From Plenodomus lindquistii (taxonomy: Eukaryota > Ascomycota > Dothideomycetes > Pleosporales > Leptosphaeriaceae), in contig JANUWI010000009.1 of the NCBI GenBank assembly GCA_025504975.1, forward strand, positions 1,364,001-1,428,000: a DNA stretch of 64,000 nucleotides. Direction: 5' to 3'. Position numbers and translations under genes: made by a program. The notes under the pieces were generated by a model. That model worked only from the letters and a program-made list of their open reading frames with translations. It did no database searches and was not told where the DNA came from. Below are positions 25,197 to 39,700 of the stretch, in pieces (within the stretch, counting starts at the first letter, position 1; every line of letters starts with the position of its first letter).

Positions 25197-26712
25197 GATT
25201 AAGTACTATAGTTAAAGTTATAGTAATTTATAATCTAGTACTATACTTTAAAGTAATTCTTTACTAAATTCTTGTTTTTTATCTTTTTACTAATTACCTT
25301 CTAAATCTATAGTTATAAACTAAAACAAAAGGTATTTTAGTATAGTATTAGGTTAGCCTTTTATATAAGCTATAAAAAGCTAGTTTATATAATTATAGGT
25401 AACTAAGTAAGAAACTTATATATTAGCTTTAACTAAAATCTAAATTTATAAGTATTATTTAGAATTTAAAATTACTATAAGTTAACTAATAGAGAGAGTT
25501 AAAGTAAAGTATATAGCTAGAAATTAATATATTCTAGTACTAGTTTTATATTAATAGAAATTAGCATTAATACTTTATAAGCTTTTTAATAGTTATTAAC
25601 TATAAATAAATTTAAAAATATAATTTTAAAAGTAGAAAATATATATTATTTATTAGAATAGAAAATATATTAGCGTTTTAAATTTAATATACATTAAAAG
25701 TACTTACGTTTTAATAGTAAAAAATATACTATATTAAAAAGCTAAGGAATATAAAATAACTATAGAAGTATATAAAGTATTAAAATTTCTTTTATTATAC
25801 TTTTTAAACTATTAGTTAAAATAGCTATAATAGCTATTTAAAATTAGTAAGTAGTATACGTTTACCTTTTATAGCTTTATATATATAATAAAGTACCTTA
25901 ACTACTCTAGTTTAAACCTATTATTTATTTAGCTATTTTTAAAAACTAAAGGTTTTAATTATAAAAGATACTAGCTTTTTTATACTATATAAAGATAGAA
26001 ACGCGTTTTTAATAAATAATTTAAGTAAAGTTATATTTTCTAGAGTATATATACTTAAAATAATAGTAATCTACTTATAATTATTTAGCTAAATAAAATC
26101 TAGCTAATTGTATTTTTAAAAGCCTATAATAACTTTTATAGAGCTATGTATATTAATTTCAAAGCTAGTTTTATTAAAGTTATAGATATTATTATTTTAG
26201 ATATTATATCTAAGTTTTCTTTTATTAAAAATTTAAATTATATACTTATAATCTCTAGATTTTTCTACTTTATTCTCTTTCTATTTTTTATTTAATTAAA
26301 AGCTATTTTAAACTTACTAGAGCGTGTTATAAAGCGTTAAGCCTAGTACTTATCTACTAGTATTTTATTAGCTATATTTTCTACTTTATATAGCTATTAT
26401 ATAAAGTTTTATAAGTTAAAGTTAAAAATATATTAGATAATTATCTACTCTTTAGTATTAGTAAGTTACTAGTAGTTAAATTAAATTTTAAAGCCTAGTC
26501 TAACTTAATTAATCTACTTAGAATGTATATAGTATTAATATTAAATATATTAGTAATATATTAGTAGCTTTAAAATTAGCTAGCTTAAAAGGAAAATTAA
26601 TAGATTTAGATTAAGTTTTAACCTAGATTAATATAATATTATGTTATATAGGTATCTAATAGAAAGTATAGTATTTAAAGTGCTTAAAAAACTATTACTT
26701 TTAGTAGTAGAA
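24924..26712 (-). mobile_element. Fot1/Pogo-type (Tc1/mariner) DNA transposon, copy A
   Basis: About 1.79 kb flanked by TA dinucleotides (24922-24923 and 26713-26714), with inverted ends TTTTACTACTAGAAGTAATA and its partner ending TATTACTTTTAGTAGTAG-AA. It is collinear with the better-preserved copy B (53889-55728) over about 1.5 kb, including the minus-strand transposase body. TA target site and length are typical of the Fot1/Pogo group of fungal cut-and-paste transposons. It contains a (TA)24 microsatellite at 25143-25190. The right terminal repeat has lost about 18 bp relative to copy B. Confidence 0.8.
25143..25190. repeat. (TA)24 microsatellite
   Basis: Uninterrupted TA repeats of 48 nt within Fot1-A, at the place where copy B has unrelated sequence after the CTACTACTAC stretch. 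Probably arose by slippage after RIP created TA-rich DNA. Confidence 0.95.
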
Positions 26713-26714
26713 TA

Positions 26715-27273
26715 TATTAGCTATAGAGCTTTATTAAATGTATATTGTATTATACTTAATAGTAAAAAATATAAACTACATTTGTATATTTTTTAAGTTT
26801 AATATATTTTATAGTTATTAAAGTATTAGAGATATACTAATATTAAAGTATATTCTAGTAGACCTTTAGTATTGTAATTAATTATATACTAATCTATTTT
26901 AGCTATAAAGTTTATATTATAACTAGATAAATTAAAATCTTAATTTTCTATAATAATAATTTAATACCTTTACACTAGAAGTGTTTTATATAATTTGAAT
27001 TAGTAAGCTATAAATACTAAGTAATTAAGTACTAAGCTTATAGTACTAGATAATTAATTACTAATAAAATAGTTACTTAGCTTTTAGTTAATATATAACT
27101 TATAGTAAAACTAAGTTAGTTACTCTTTTACTTTTATTCTAACTAGTTTAACTATATTTCTACTTTCTAAATCGTTATAATATTATATTTAAATAGTTAT
27201 TATATCTAGTAACTACTACTAAAATATTTAAGTAAAATTACTTAAATAGGTATTATAGTTAATATAGAAGTTC
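26715..27273. other. Unclassified RIPed spacer
   Basis: 560 nt between Fot1-A and the left Gypsy-3 LTR. It retains more CpA/TpG than neighbours (for example around 26740-26790). No domain recognised. Confidence 0.45.
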
Positions 27274-27462
27274 TAGATTAATAATTATATTCTACCCTAG
27301 AGGTAAAATATTATATAGAGAGCTAGTCTTTTATATATAAGCGTTAAAATATAGTATTTCTAGCTAACTAAAGTATACTAACCTATTAGAGCTTAGCGTA
27401 GGTAAAGTAGAGTAGTTACTAAACTTCTAATAAGTTAGAAGCTATAGGTTTAAACTATAATA
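27274..27462 (-). repeat. Gypsy-3 candidate 3' LTR (189 bp)
   Basis: Collinear with 47531-47719 at identical length. On the minus strand it begins TATTATAGTTTAAACC, sharing the first 14 nt with the Gypsy-1 LTR. The 5 bp to its left are agttc, which does not match the ttata right of the other copy. Confidence 0.8.
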
Positions 27463-28979
27463 CTACCCCTCTCTATAAAAAAAGTAAGTTTTAATACTTA
27501 AATATTAAAAATAGTAGCTACTACGCTTTATAAAAGCTACGCGTAGACTTATAATAATAAGTAAATAATAGTTTATATTTTATAATACTTTATATCTCTA
27601 GCTATTACTCTATTATAACTCTATATAATATCTTTTTTAACTTATTTTTATATATCTATAATAATAGTATTATAGCTCCTAGTAAAGGCTTTTAAAAAGA
27701 AAAAAAAAAAGTTATAGTTTATAGAAAGGCTCTAAATATAGTAAGTTAATTACTTTAATAGTTAGTAAAGCTTAATTTAGTAAGTTATAGTTATTATTAT
27801 TACTAATAGGCGTATAGTACTATTCTAGCCTTTAAATCTATTATAAATTTTTAAAAGTATAATTTATAACTTTCTTTATAGCTAGTATAATATTACTCTT
27901 TTTAGTTACTTAATAATGCTTTTTATAAGTTTTACCTCTAAATCTAAAAATAAAAGCTAGTTATATTTAGAGTAAATTACCTAATATACTAGATAGATAT
28001 AGACTAGCTGTAATTTTATTATATAGCTTACTACGTAATAGTTTATAACTAGATTTTAGAGTTTTAATTACACTATTACTCTAAATTTAGTGCCCTTTTA
28101 TATTATAAATAATTTATATACTAATAGTATAGTAGGGTACTAGGCGTAGTATGCTTTTATAAACTTAGCTAATTTAATTAAGTTTATATAAAAAAATTAT
28201 AAAAAGTTATTATTACTTAAAAGGTAGTCTATCTATTATATTTAGTACTATAGAAAACCTTTTTTATTACTTTATAGGTTATTTTTATATCTATTAATTT
28301 AGTAATCTAAAATAGCTTTAATAGTATAGTCTATATTATTTTTAACTTTAAAGTTAAACTTTATTAGTACCTTTTTATTACGTATCTACCTAGGTAATAG
28401 CTAGTTATTATATAGGTATAATAACTATAGATAGAACACGTTATAAACTAAGTTTATTATAGGTAGTAGGTCTAACTAATAAGCTATATTATTAATAATA
28501 TAGGTAATAGTAAATAGGCTATAATTTTTATAGTCTAGTAATAGGTATAGCCTATAGATATATAAATTATAGGTATTAAGTATAACGTAGTTACCTAATT
28601 TAAACTCTAGTAATAGTAGCCTAGTATTATTAGTATACTTAGCTTCTTTTATTTAAGCCTATTTAAAAAATAGTTAAAGCTTTTATTAAAGTATAGTTAG
28701 CCTTTTAGTAAAAGCGTTAGTATTAAATTAATTATATTAGGTTAAAGTGTTTACTATTAATACTAGTACTAAAGGCTATAGACTATTATAAAAAAAGTAG
28801 CCTTTACTAGCTTTAAATAGTAAAATGCTAGTACTAGAGCTAGTACTTAAATTTACTTTAAATTTAGCTATAAATTAAAACTAAGCCTAGTTATTCTAGT
28901 TATAGTTAATATACACTCTAAAAAACGCTTTAAAGTAGGTATTTATAATTTTAGTTTATCTATCTATTTTAGAATAATA

Positions 28980-31960
28980 GGCTATTTAAAACTTTAGGTA
29001 GGTACCTAATTACTAGTATAACTTTTACTAGAAATATAATATAAACTAAAATCTATAGTTAAATATAATCTTTTTAGAATATCCCTTTTTTTACTATATA
29101 TACTCTATAAATACCTAAACTAAAGTATTTATAGTAAAGTTAGCTATAGAAATAAACTTCTTTTTTTTAGATAGGTAGTCTACTATAATAAGAATATTAG
29201 TAAATGTTTAGCTACTATACGTAGATAGTAGTAAAGAGGTAATAAAATCTATTAATATATAAAACTAGTACTACTATAGAATTAGAAAGGAGTATAAAAG
29301 GCTATGTTTACCTTTATAATATAGCTTACTTTTTTTATAAAAAAATAGTTATATATATATTAAGCTACGTTAGAGGTTATTTATAGCTAGTAGTACTAGC
29401 GTAATACTTTTAAGTATAACTTATATTTACTACTATAGTCTCTATACATAGACTAGTATATAAGTTTAAAAACTTATATTAATAATTATCTAGTAGGTAT
29501 ATAGAGCTTATTATTTATATATAATAAGTTATTATTAATAGTATAGTTACTAAACTTAATTTATAGACGTTTTAGCCTAGTAATTAGCCTATAAAGGATC
29601 TATTAGTTACTATTCTACTTAGCTTTAATAATATTTTATAAAACTAGAATATTTTTATATTTTACTTTAATAGCTATAATAAAGTTAACTTAGGTACTAC
29701 GCGTAGCGTCTATATCTATTATTTATAAAGGTTCTTCTAATATTTAATATATTATTTAGGCTAAGTATATAGCGTTATATTAATAGATTTTTCTTTTTTA
29801 TTTACTAAGTAGATAGTGTAATAGGTGCTATTAGATAGAGTAAAGCTTAGTAATATAATTTATAGCTCTAGATTAATATTACTTAGCTTTAGTACTATTT
29901 ATACTTAGTATTAGTAACGCTTATTATTAATAGTTTTAGATAGGTTTCTAGGTTAGTAAGTAAAAGTATTAGATTTAGTTCTCTATTTACTAGGTTAATA
30001 GGTAATCTAGAAATTAAACTCTAAAAGAAACTCTATCTATTAGACTTATTTCTAATTAAGCCTTTTAGTTTATATAAACTATTAGAGAGCTTAGTAATTA
30101 GATAGGACATTAATAGAATTATTAGTTTAGACTTTAAAGGCCTTTACTATAGTAAGTAATTTTTTATTATATATTTTATAATTATATTCTACTAGTATTA
30201 TTTTATATAATAGAAATGCTATAGAATATAGTATACTATTAGCATTTTTTTATAATATAATAGCTATAGTAATAAAGTTAAATAAATTAGTTTCTAGCTA
30301 GGTTTTAAAGTTTTAGTTAAAGTATATAAGGACTTCTATAGTATAGAATATATTTTTAAGTTATTTAAAAGCTTTAACTACTACCTCTTTAGATTCTAAA
30401 AGGAATTAATAACGTTAGTTATTACTATCTCTATCTTTTCTAGTAAAAGTAGTAAAGGCTTTAGTAATACATATAAAGCCTTTAATAAATCTTCTATAAA
30501 AGTTAGTAAAGCTAAAAAAGGCTTATATATCTTTAATATTATATAGAGTTTACTAGTTTAGAACTATTTAAAATTTCTTTAAACCTATTTTAATACTATT
30601 AGTTATAAAGATAAACCTAAAATATTTAACGCGATTAATTTTAAATTAGTATTTAGTAGGATCTAGAAATATCCCTACTCTTTAGAGCTTATAGAAAACT
30701 TTAAAAATTTATCTTTATATATATAAATAAGAATATTATTAAAATATATAGAGTAGAAGTTATCTAAATACTTTTAAAGCGTTTTATTAATAAATATTTA
30801 AAAGGTAGCTAGAGTATTAGATATACTAAATAGTATTACTAAGTACTTATATAGGCTATATTTTATAAAAAACGCACTTTTCTCTTTATACCTAGGTTTA
30901 ATATAGATAGTATTAAATACTACTATAATATTAATAATACTTATCTAGCGTACTTTAGCTATATAACTAAAGGTCTTTTTAATAGCTAGAGTAGCGTTTC
31001 TATACTTTTTAGTAATATTATTTAAGGCTCTATAGTCTATATTAATCTATAGTTTACTACCTAGCTTTTTAACTACTAGAATAGAAGTAGTATATAGTAA
31101 TGTACTAGGTTAAATAAAGCTTTATCTAATTATATTATTAATATAGGCCTTTATTACTTCTATTTTAGTATGTGTAAAGCTATATATATATAGCTTAGAA
31201 ACTTTACCTAGTATAGTATTAATAGTATAGTTAATATCTAGTCTATATAGTAGAAGCTTACCTACTAGCTTAGAATTAAAGATGCTAAAGACTACTTTAT
31301 ACACCTAGTCTAGAACTATTTTATAAATTTACTCCTCTATTAATAGTAGGCGCTCTAGCTTTAATATATATTATTTAAAGTTATTCTAGGTAATAGCTAC
31401 GTAGTAGGCCTATTAGTAAAATACTTTAAATAATTACTTAGCTAGATTAGATAGTTATATAAGCTTATTCTATATATAAAGTTTAATCTATACTACGTTA
31501 GTTAGTTACTTAATATATAATAAATAAGCTATATATACGCTAATTATAGATACTTACCTAACTACTATAAATAGCTTAGTTTTACTATCTAAAGGACTAT
31601 AATTATTATAAACTATATTTAGAGTACTTTTTTAAAGGTACTTTACTATATAGTAGTTAGAGCTAAAGTATAGTAAGCATTTCTTTCTAAAGCTTAGAGT
31701 AGGCTAGTATTTATTAAACTATATTATACCTAGAATAATTAAATATTCCTCTAGTAGTATTAAATAGTAGAGTATATTACTAATATAGTTACTATATTTA
31801 ACTTATATATTAGTAGCTTTAGTAATAGTATTAGCTACTTTACTATTAGCTAGATATAAAGTAAAAAGTATAGATAGCTTTATAATTAGAAGATTTCTTT
31901 AGTAAGCTTAGTTAGTATTACTAAAGTAGATACTAGCTCTAGTATCTACTAGAGTAGAGG
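28980..31960 (-). pseudogene. Gypsy-3 pol relic: protease, RT, RNase H, integrase
   Basis: In minus-strand order: retropepsin TLVDTRASIYF (Asp retained, Gly lost); RT with IEVIKAYINNIIR near 31130, NIDYRALNNITKK, and the active site YFNN at 30735-30746 in place of Y-x-DD; RNase H with VEYNYKIYNKKLLTIV; and integrase with LIDFITSLLLSTY, ILIIVDYLSKKKKFI and KKGYSKKIIFNYR. The longest surviving open frame (31122-31304) is a 60-codon piece at the start of RT. Confidence 0.8.
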
Positions 31961-33700
31961 CCTTTTTTTATCTAAAGTTAGTTTTAACATAAGAGTTAAA
32001 TTATAGTTATTATATTAGGTCTAATTTCTATTTATTTTAAAAGGCTACTATTAATAAGTAGTAATGTTAGGAAATTCTACTATATACTTACTAGCGTTAG
32101 TTACGTAGAATACTAGTAACTAGGTAGTTAGTAACATAAATTACTAATTTACTACTTTTACTTTATAAAGCCTTTTTTTACGTATATAATAGCTAAAGGA
32201 CTAGTAAAATATATCTAGTATAGTAAGTAAAAACACGTATATTATATACGCGCTAGGTATCTCTAGTAGTAGTAAGTTAGAGAAGGTAGGTAATATAAAA
32301 TACCTAAATTACTATAGGTACTATAGATACTATTTATACTACTTATACTACCTATACTACCTATACTATACTTACTATATATAATACTTATAATATACTT
32401 ATAAAGTATATTATACTACTATAAACTACTACTATAAATTATTAAACTCTAGGCTTATAGATTATATGCGCCTAGTAAAAAAATCTAGTAACTCTAGTAT
32501 ACTAAAGGGGTTAATATATATTACTTAATACTATAACTTTAAAAATAGTTAGAAGCGCTACTTATCTTTTTAAGTCTTTCTATATTATTTATACATGTAG
32601 CTATACTTATTCTATATATATTAGCTATAATACTTAAAGTATAAACTTTAGTTATAGTAACTACTACGCTATTAGTTAAATATATTTTTTATAAATCTTA
32701 TATAAGTAATACTATAAATAAAAAAGAGATAGTACTACTATATATAGTATTAAAGAACTCTATTATAGTAGTAGGTAAGTAATAGTATTAATTAAATATT
32801 ATAATTTAGTATAGGTAGTAGTATATAGTATTATATCTATAATATAGTCTAAATATAAAAAGTGCTTATAGTAGTACTTATTATTCTATATTAGCTACTT
32901 TATTAGTAGGCTTAACTCCTTTAGAGCTAGGTTAAAGTTATCTAAAAAGATTAGTAGACTTAATTAATAATAAGGGTTGGCTTTAAAAAGCTTACTTTAC
33001 TAGTAGGACTCTATAAAAATTACCTTTACTTTTTTTTACTCTACTATTATCTTCTTTACTATAGCATGTTACTCTAAAGGTAACTTTATAAGTTTATTAG
33101 CTTCTATACTATTAGGTTTACTATCTAACTTAATTTTATTTACTACTATACTTTCTAGCCTAGTAGTTAAATAATTCTTTATTAGTTCTTTAATTACTAG
33201 CTATTTATTAGCCCTCTATACTATACCCTTTTTTAACTAAAATACCTAGGCTAACGTAAAAGGCTCTATAAAATATTAGTATTATTTAGATAACTAGCCT
33301 ATAACCTACTAACTAGTTAAGTAAAGTTTACTATAGCTAATAATTTAACTATATTTTTACTCTAATAGCTAATAGTAAAGTCTAGAGCTACTACTATAAA
33401 AGCTATTAATATTATACTAGATATATTAAACTACTTTATAGCGCTATTCTTTACTACTAGCCTCTACTTTAACGTAGGTAGATACTAAGTTTTAGTAAAT
33501 ATTTTAGCTATTACTTAATACTTAAATAAAGTGCTATAGTTAGTTAGATTATTATAGATAAATTTAAACCCTTTATATAGTTTAGCTAGTAATATAAATG
33601 CTATTACACTAGTATAAAGGCTATACTAGTGCTCTATTATAAAGTAAGCTATATTTATTATATAATAATAGAAGCTAGTTAGAGTGTTATATATCTAAAG

Positions 33701-36700
33701 TTATTAGTTATATTTAATATAAGTAAAAGTATATACTTCTTTTATATAGTTTTTATATAAGTTTTATTATAGTATTTTAATTTTAAATATTACTACTATT
33801 TATTTATCTAATAAAAGCGTTTTAAACTTACTTTTATAAAGGTTTATTTATAGAGTTACTATATAGGTATATTTTATATTATCTTTTATAAATATAGTAT
33901 ATAATAAAAGATTTATTATACGCTTTATTATTTTACTTTTTTTAAACTATAAATATTTAGTTCCCTATTTTTTAAATCTCTATACCTAAATTACTTAATT
34001 AGACCTAGTATTTAATACCTTACGCTTAGAATAGGTATTTTATAAAAAAGAAAAGTTTAAAGCTATATAAATATTTATATATAAGGACTAAAATATATTA
34101 CTATAGATATATATCTATATCCTTATTTAATTATACTTACTTAAGTATACTAGGTGTAGATGTTCTATCTATTTTCTATACACGTTTAGTATTAGAGTAT
34201 ATACTATAGGTAGATAGTATAACCTACTTAGGCTTTTTATTACTCTAGACTTTTATAAATGTTATTACTAAATCTTATTTTATATTAAAGTACGTTTAGA
34301 TAAAATAGTACTTACTAGATTTTTAAAGTTATTAGAGTAGTCTAGCTTATAGTTAGTAGTAGACTATATAGACTTACTATATTATAAACTTAAATTTAAA
34401 GGTAGTAGTAGTAGTAGTAGAATAGATACACTAGTAGTATATAGCGTTCTATAACTCTAGTTAATATTTTTAAAATTAGAGTATATATAAAATAGTTAGC
34501 TAGATATTAATTATAGTTTTAAACTTAACTTTACCTAGTAAATTATAGTTAGTATATAAAGCGTACTTTAATATAGTAGTTATATATATATAGTATTTAT
34601 AGTTCTATTTTAAATTAATTATATATTCTATTATTATATATATTAGTTATAGGTGTTAAGTATAGTTTAACTATTATATATATTTTAAGCGTACTAACTA
34701 GTACGTGTTTTATAATATAATAGTATACTCTTTTTAAGCTTTATTAAACTTCTATATAAACTAAAAGTAGGTAATAAAAAGGTATTATATATATCCTAGA
34801 TAGATAGTAGGTATTTACTAAAATTTAGTATAATTAATAGAGACTAAAAGAGGATAAGTATATAAAATACTTAGAGGCTAAAAAAAAGTTATTATTTAAT
34901 TTACGCTATACTAAATCTAACTATTATTTAGTATTACTCTCTATTACTTTATATTAGTATAGAATATTTACTATAATAAATAGACTTTATATATACTTAA
35001 GCTTTTCTTTCTATAATAAATATAGGTTAAGTTTTTTTATTAGTAAAAGAGTTTATAACAGCACTATACTATTAGAACGTAGCATTAATCTTTATCTAAG
35101 CCTATTAGTTATTTTATTTAATATAGTAAAATAAAATATCTACTACTAGGTTAAATAGTAAGTTTTAATAAATTACTACTAGAAACTTATTATATTCTAT
35201 ATTATCTACTAGCGCGGTATTTTCTATAGTAGAGCTATAAAGTAGATTTTTAGTATAAATAAAAATAGATACTATACGCTCTATATTATATATAAGTATT
35301 ATTATAGGTATTTATATTAAAGTATATAGTATTATAGATGTAGTTACGCTATATACTTAAGTATTATATTAAAAAGAGGTAAAAGAAAATATAGGTATTT
35401 ATCTTTAACTTTAATATATTATATTATAGTTATAGCGCTTTACTATAAGTATAATAACTTTATATTATTAAATACTATTAAAGTTAGCATAACTACTACT
35501 ATATCTAGATATAACTATAGGACCTAGTTATAATAGTCTATTTTATATAGAACGCGTTTTTAAACTATAGCTAAAAGGTCTTTATAATAGTATTACGTTT
35601 TTAAAACTATAGTATATATAGTAGTACTTATCCTAGAATATATTTAGTAAGCTATATAGATAGGTTTATAAATTTAATATATTTAATATAGTATAAAGAG
35701 GTGTAGGATAGTAGAATATATATAGTAAATTTATCTAGTACTATATATATAAAATGCTTAGCGCCTAATATAGATATTTTTATACCTATAGCTAATAATA
35801 ATTGAGATAATACTTATCTAGATACGCTTTTAATACGTATAAGTAGTATAGAATTATATAGTTTAGAGTTTAGTAAATAGTTCTATCTAATATTACACTA
35901 TTATAGTTACTAGGTGTATAATAGGAATTTTAATACTATTTTATAGATTAGAGTTTTTATATAAATATATATTTAGCTTTATTTAAACTGTATATATACT
36001 ATAATATATATATACTATTACTAGTAGTATAAACTATATATAGAATAAGCTTCTATAATAAATAAATAATATATTATTTAATCTATTCTATACCTACCTT
36101 TTCTTTTTATACACTTATATTATAGTCCTCTACTCTTTTATAAAGTTAAGAGAATACTAAGTATTATATTTATTCTAGTCTATATAATTATTTACTAAGT
36201 AAGTTATATCTCTATTTTTACTTTTATAGAGTAGTTTTTGTAGTATAAAGTTTATAGGCTATAAAATAGACACTATATTATATACTTAGAAGGCCTTAAG
36301 CTTATATAGATATACTATAGTATTATAAAGTTAGTAGTAAACTATTATTATACTATTAACTTTATTAAATATAGCTTTATTATTAAACTATATAGTCTTT
36401 ATAAAAGCGTATTAGTACTACTTTCTTAGTGCCTTTATAGTATTCTTTTTTTCTAGTAGTATAAAAATAAGATAAACTTAGCCTAGTAGGTAGCTAAATA
36501 TAAAGTAGTTATTTTTATTATCTAGCTTTATATACTTTTAAATCTAGATAAAGTCCTTCTATTCTCTTCTAAACGCGCAGTAATTAGTTAAATAATAGAC
36601 TATAAGCGTTTTTTTTAGTATTTAAATTATCTACACTTTTACCTATACTTACCTAGTATATAATAGATTAACTAATTTATATCTTTATACTCTATACCTA

Positions 36701-39700
36701 CGTATTATCTATCTTTTATTTATCTTTATTTTTATTTATAATTAGTATATAGTTACGCCTTATCTATTACACTATAATATAAATAGTAACTACTACTAGA
36801 AAGTCTAGATAAAATAGATAATTTACTACTTTACTAATAGTTATAGTTTTTATATAGTTAGAAGTAGGCGTAATAGACTACCTAAGCTAAAATATTATTA
36901 CTAAAGTAGTAACTCTAACTATATAAATTTCTATATTATAATCTATTTAGGTTTATAGGCTACTATCTACATATATATACTTATATTTAAAGGTAAAAAA
37001 AGTAGTACGCTTTAAGTTATAAATATAGATCTATTATAGAAAGTAATAATAGTTTATTATTTAATAGAACTATTTTATTATATTACTATAAAACGCCTCT
37101 CTATTAGTTCTAGTGTCTAGTCTATCTAATAACCTAAAATACTTAATATTACTAATTATATAGAATAGGGTGTGCTATTTTAGAAAATAGAAGTACTTAT
37201 TTAAGTAGTATAAATAGAATTCCCTTTTATATATATCTATTTAGTTAATAGCGCTCTATATATAATTAAAAGTAGTAGTATTATAGTATTAGTAGAATAT
37301 AATAGCTATAAAATTATATATAGTATAGATAAACTATATAGTATAAAAAGTATATAAATATAATTAAAAGGATATAACTACTATAAGCTATTAGATAATA
37401 ACTTTTTACTTTTTTCTAGTTTACTATTTCTATTTACTATAACTTAGTATTATATTATTATCTATCTAATATAGTAGCTATTAGAAGTGTTTATCTAGCT
37501 ATTTTAGTTCTAACGCTTTTTAAATATAAGTATTATCCTTTACTCGCCTTTACCTAAAGACTTTCTCTCTAAAAAGCTCTTTAATCTAGCTTAGTATATA
37601 CTATAGAAGACCTTTAAAAAGTAAATAAAGTATATTAGTTAGTATTCTCTAGTATATATTAAACCTAGCGTATTTCTAGGTAAAGTAAACTTTTAGGTAT
37701 ACTTAGCTTAGATTACCTATTAGTATATTTTTATATATTTATAGTTTTTACTATATCTATATCTATAGGTTATTACGCTATAGGTATTCTATATAAAAAA
37801 ATTTTTAATTACTAGGTAGAATACTATACTAAGTATAGTACTATCTAGATTTAACTTCTAATATAAAAACTTACTTTTTATAGTCTATAAGAATATATAA
37901 TAATATTAGATAGTAGTATTAGCTTTAATTATTAGTGTAATATAGAGTAAGTCTATAAATAGAGTAGTATTCTAGAGCTAGAGTTTAGTAAAAATAATAA
38001 TAAAATAGTAGATAGATAGAATATATATATTTTAATATATAACCTATTATATACTAGTAAACTTTTTTTTTACTAATACTAGTAATAATAGGTATAAATT
38101 CTATAAAAATAGTACTAGGCGTAAGTTTTCTATATTAGGCCTTATAACTAAAGTTACTAATAAAGAGATATACTAGCTACGTAGTAATATTACTAAAATA
38201 GTATAATAACTAGGTTTTATCTATAGATATAATAATAGAGACTACTATACTACTAGGTAGTAGTCTAGTTTATATTTTCTACTACTAATTAGCTAAGTAG
38301 ATATTATAGTATACGCGTACTTTTAGAGTATCCTTTTTATTATATATACGTATAGAAGTATAAACTATCTCTAATATAAATAGTTTATACTCTAAAATAA
38401 AAGCTATTACTTTAATAATATTTTAGTATAGTATATAGTACTTAGACTTAGTATCCTTTAAAATATCTATAGAAATTATTGTTTATATCTATACTTTATT
38501 CTTTATACTACTATCTAGTAAAAATAGTCTACTTTTCTAATTTTTTATATTTAAAAATTTAAAGAGATTATATATTAGTTCTATATAGAAATCCTTTATA
38601 AAGTTATTTACATTACCCTTTATAGCTCTAATATAATTTAGCTATATTATAAATATATAGTTATAGTTAAACTAGAAGCTAGTAAGTATAGGCGTTTTTT
38701 ATCTATTAGTAGATATTCTATAATATAATACTTTATATACTTAAATAGTACTTAGGCTATAGATAAAATAATACTTCTAGTAGAAATACTATTATAGGTA
38801 AAGGTTTTATAGTATAACTAAAAAGTAGTAGACTATAGCTAAGTTTTTACCTAGCTTACTACGCTAAAGTTAGATATAAAGAGGCTATTTTCTATACTAC
38901 TTTTTTTTTCTATATAGCTAATAGAGTTAGTACTATTCTAGGTAGCTATAAAAGGACTAAAGTCTAGTAAAGTAGTATTACCTTTATATATCTCTAATAT
39001 ATCTATTTTTAGAAATTCTATTACTATAGTATAGTCTTTACGTTTATTATAGCTTAGTATAAAGCGTTTATTTTTATATAAAAAAGTTATAGTAATAGAA
39101 TAAAAGAGAGCTATTTAGTATTTTAAGTATAATCTAGTAGTAACTCTAATATACTTTTACTAGAAGTTCTACTACTAGCTAGTTTAAAAAGGCCTATTAA
39201 ACGCGTAGCTATATTTTATAGTTAAGTTAAACCTATTATATAGATAATAATAGGTTAAGTATATTATAGAATATAGCTATTTTTTATAAGTTTACTAGTA
39301 TTTATATAAACTACTTATATAAAAGAAAACTTTATAGCACTAGTTATAGGTTTATAAAGAATCTATATTATATTAATATATATATAAATATATATTATAA
39401 GTTAAATTATAGTAGGTATTATATAGTTAGTAATATCTATAGTAAGTTATAAGTAGAATTTACTATATAGGTACCTAAGTATAGTAGGTAGTATATTATT
39501 TTTATAACTTTATATTATATAATACGTATACTTTTTCTATACCTAGCACTATAACTATTATAATAGCCTAATAAATAACCTATTATATATAAAGATTTAT
39601 AACTTAGACTATTTACCTATAGTAAAGCTAGACGCACGTATAGATATAAAGTTTAAACTAGTAAAAGTAGTCTTTTATTTAAAGTTATTACTTATACTAT

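Larger units (their letters stand above)
27274..33700 (-). mobile_element. Gypsy-3 LTR retrotransposon, pol half (minus strand)
   Basis: The left LTR (27274-27462) is followed inward by a polypurine tract (AGAGAGGGGTAG on the minus strand). Minus-strand relics are integrase (about 29340-28980), RNase H and RT (31304-30100) and protease (about 31960-31630, TLVDTRASIYFS); gag-like sequence probably extends to about 33.7 kb. LTR end and integrase resemble Gypsy-1, so they are related families. The only candidate 5' LTR is at 47531-47719, 20.4 kb away and with no matching target duplication. The right limit given here is therefore approximate. Confidence 0.75.

Noticed and set aside
27246..27250. 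A longer Gypsy-3 LTR starting at the shared TATTATAGT (27251 / 47521)
   Set aside because: It requires a 13-bp indel between copies and still yields no matching target duplication; the 189-bp equal-length version is simpler.
34700..36600. A single roughly 650-codon plus-strand gene relic
   Set aside because: Over the whole span stops reach 15-20% of codons, about what RIPed non-coding DNA would give; only a short sub-interval is stop-poor.
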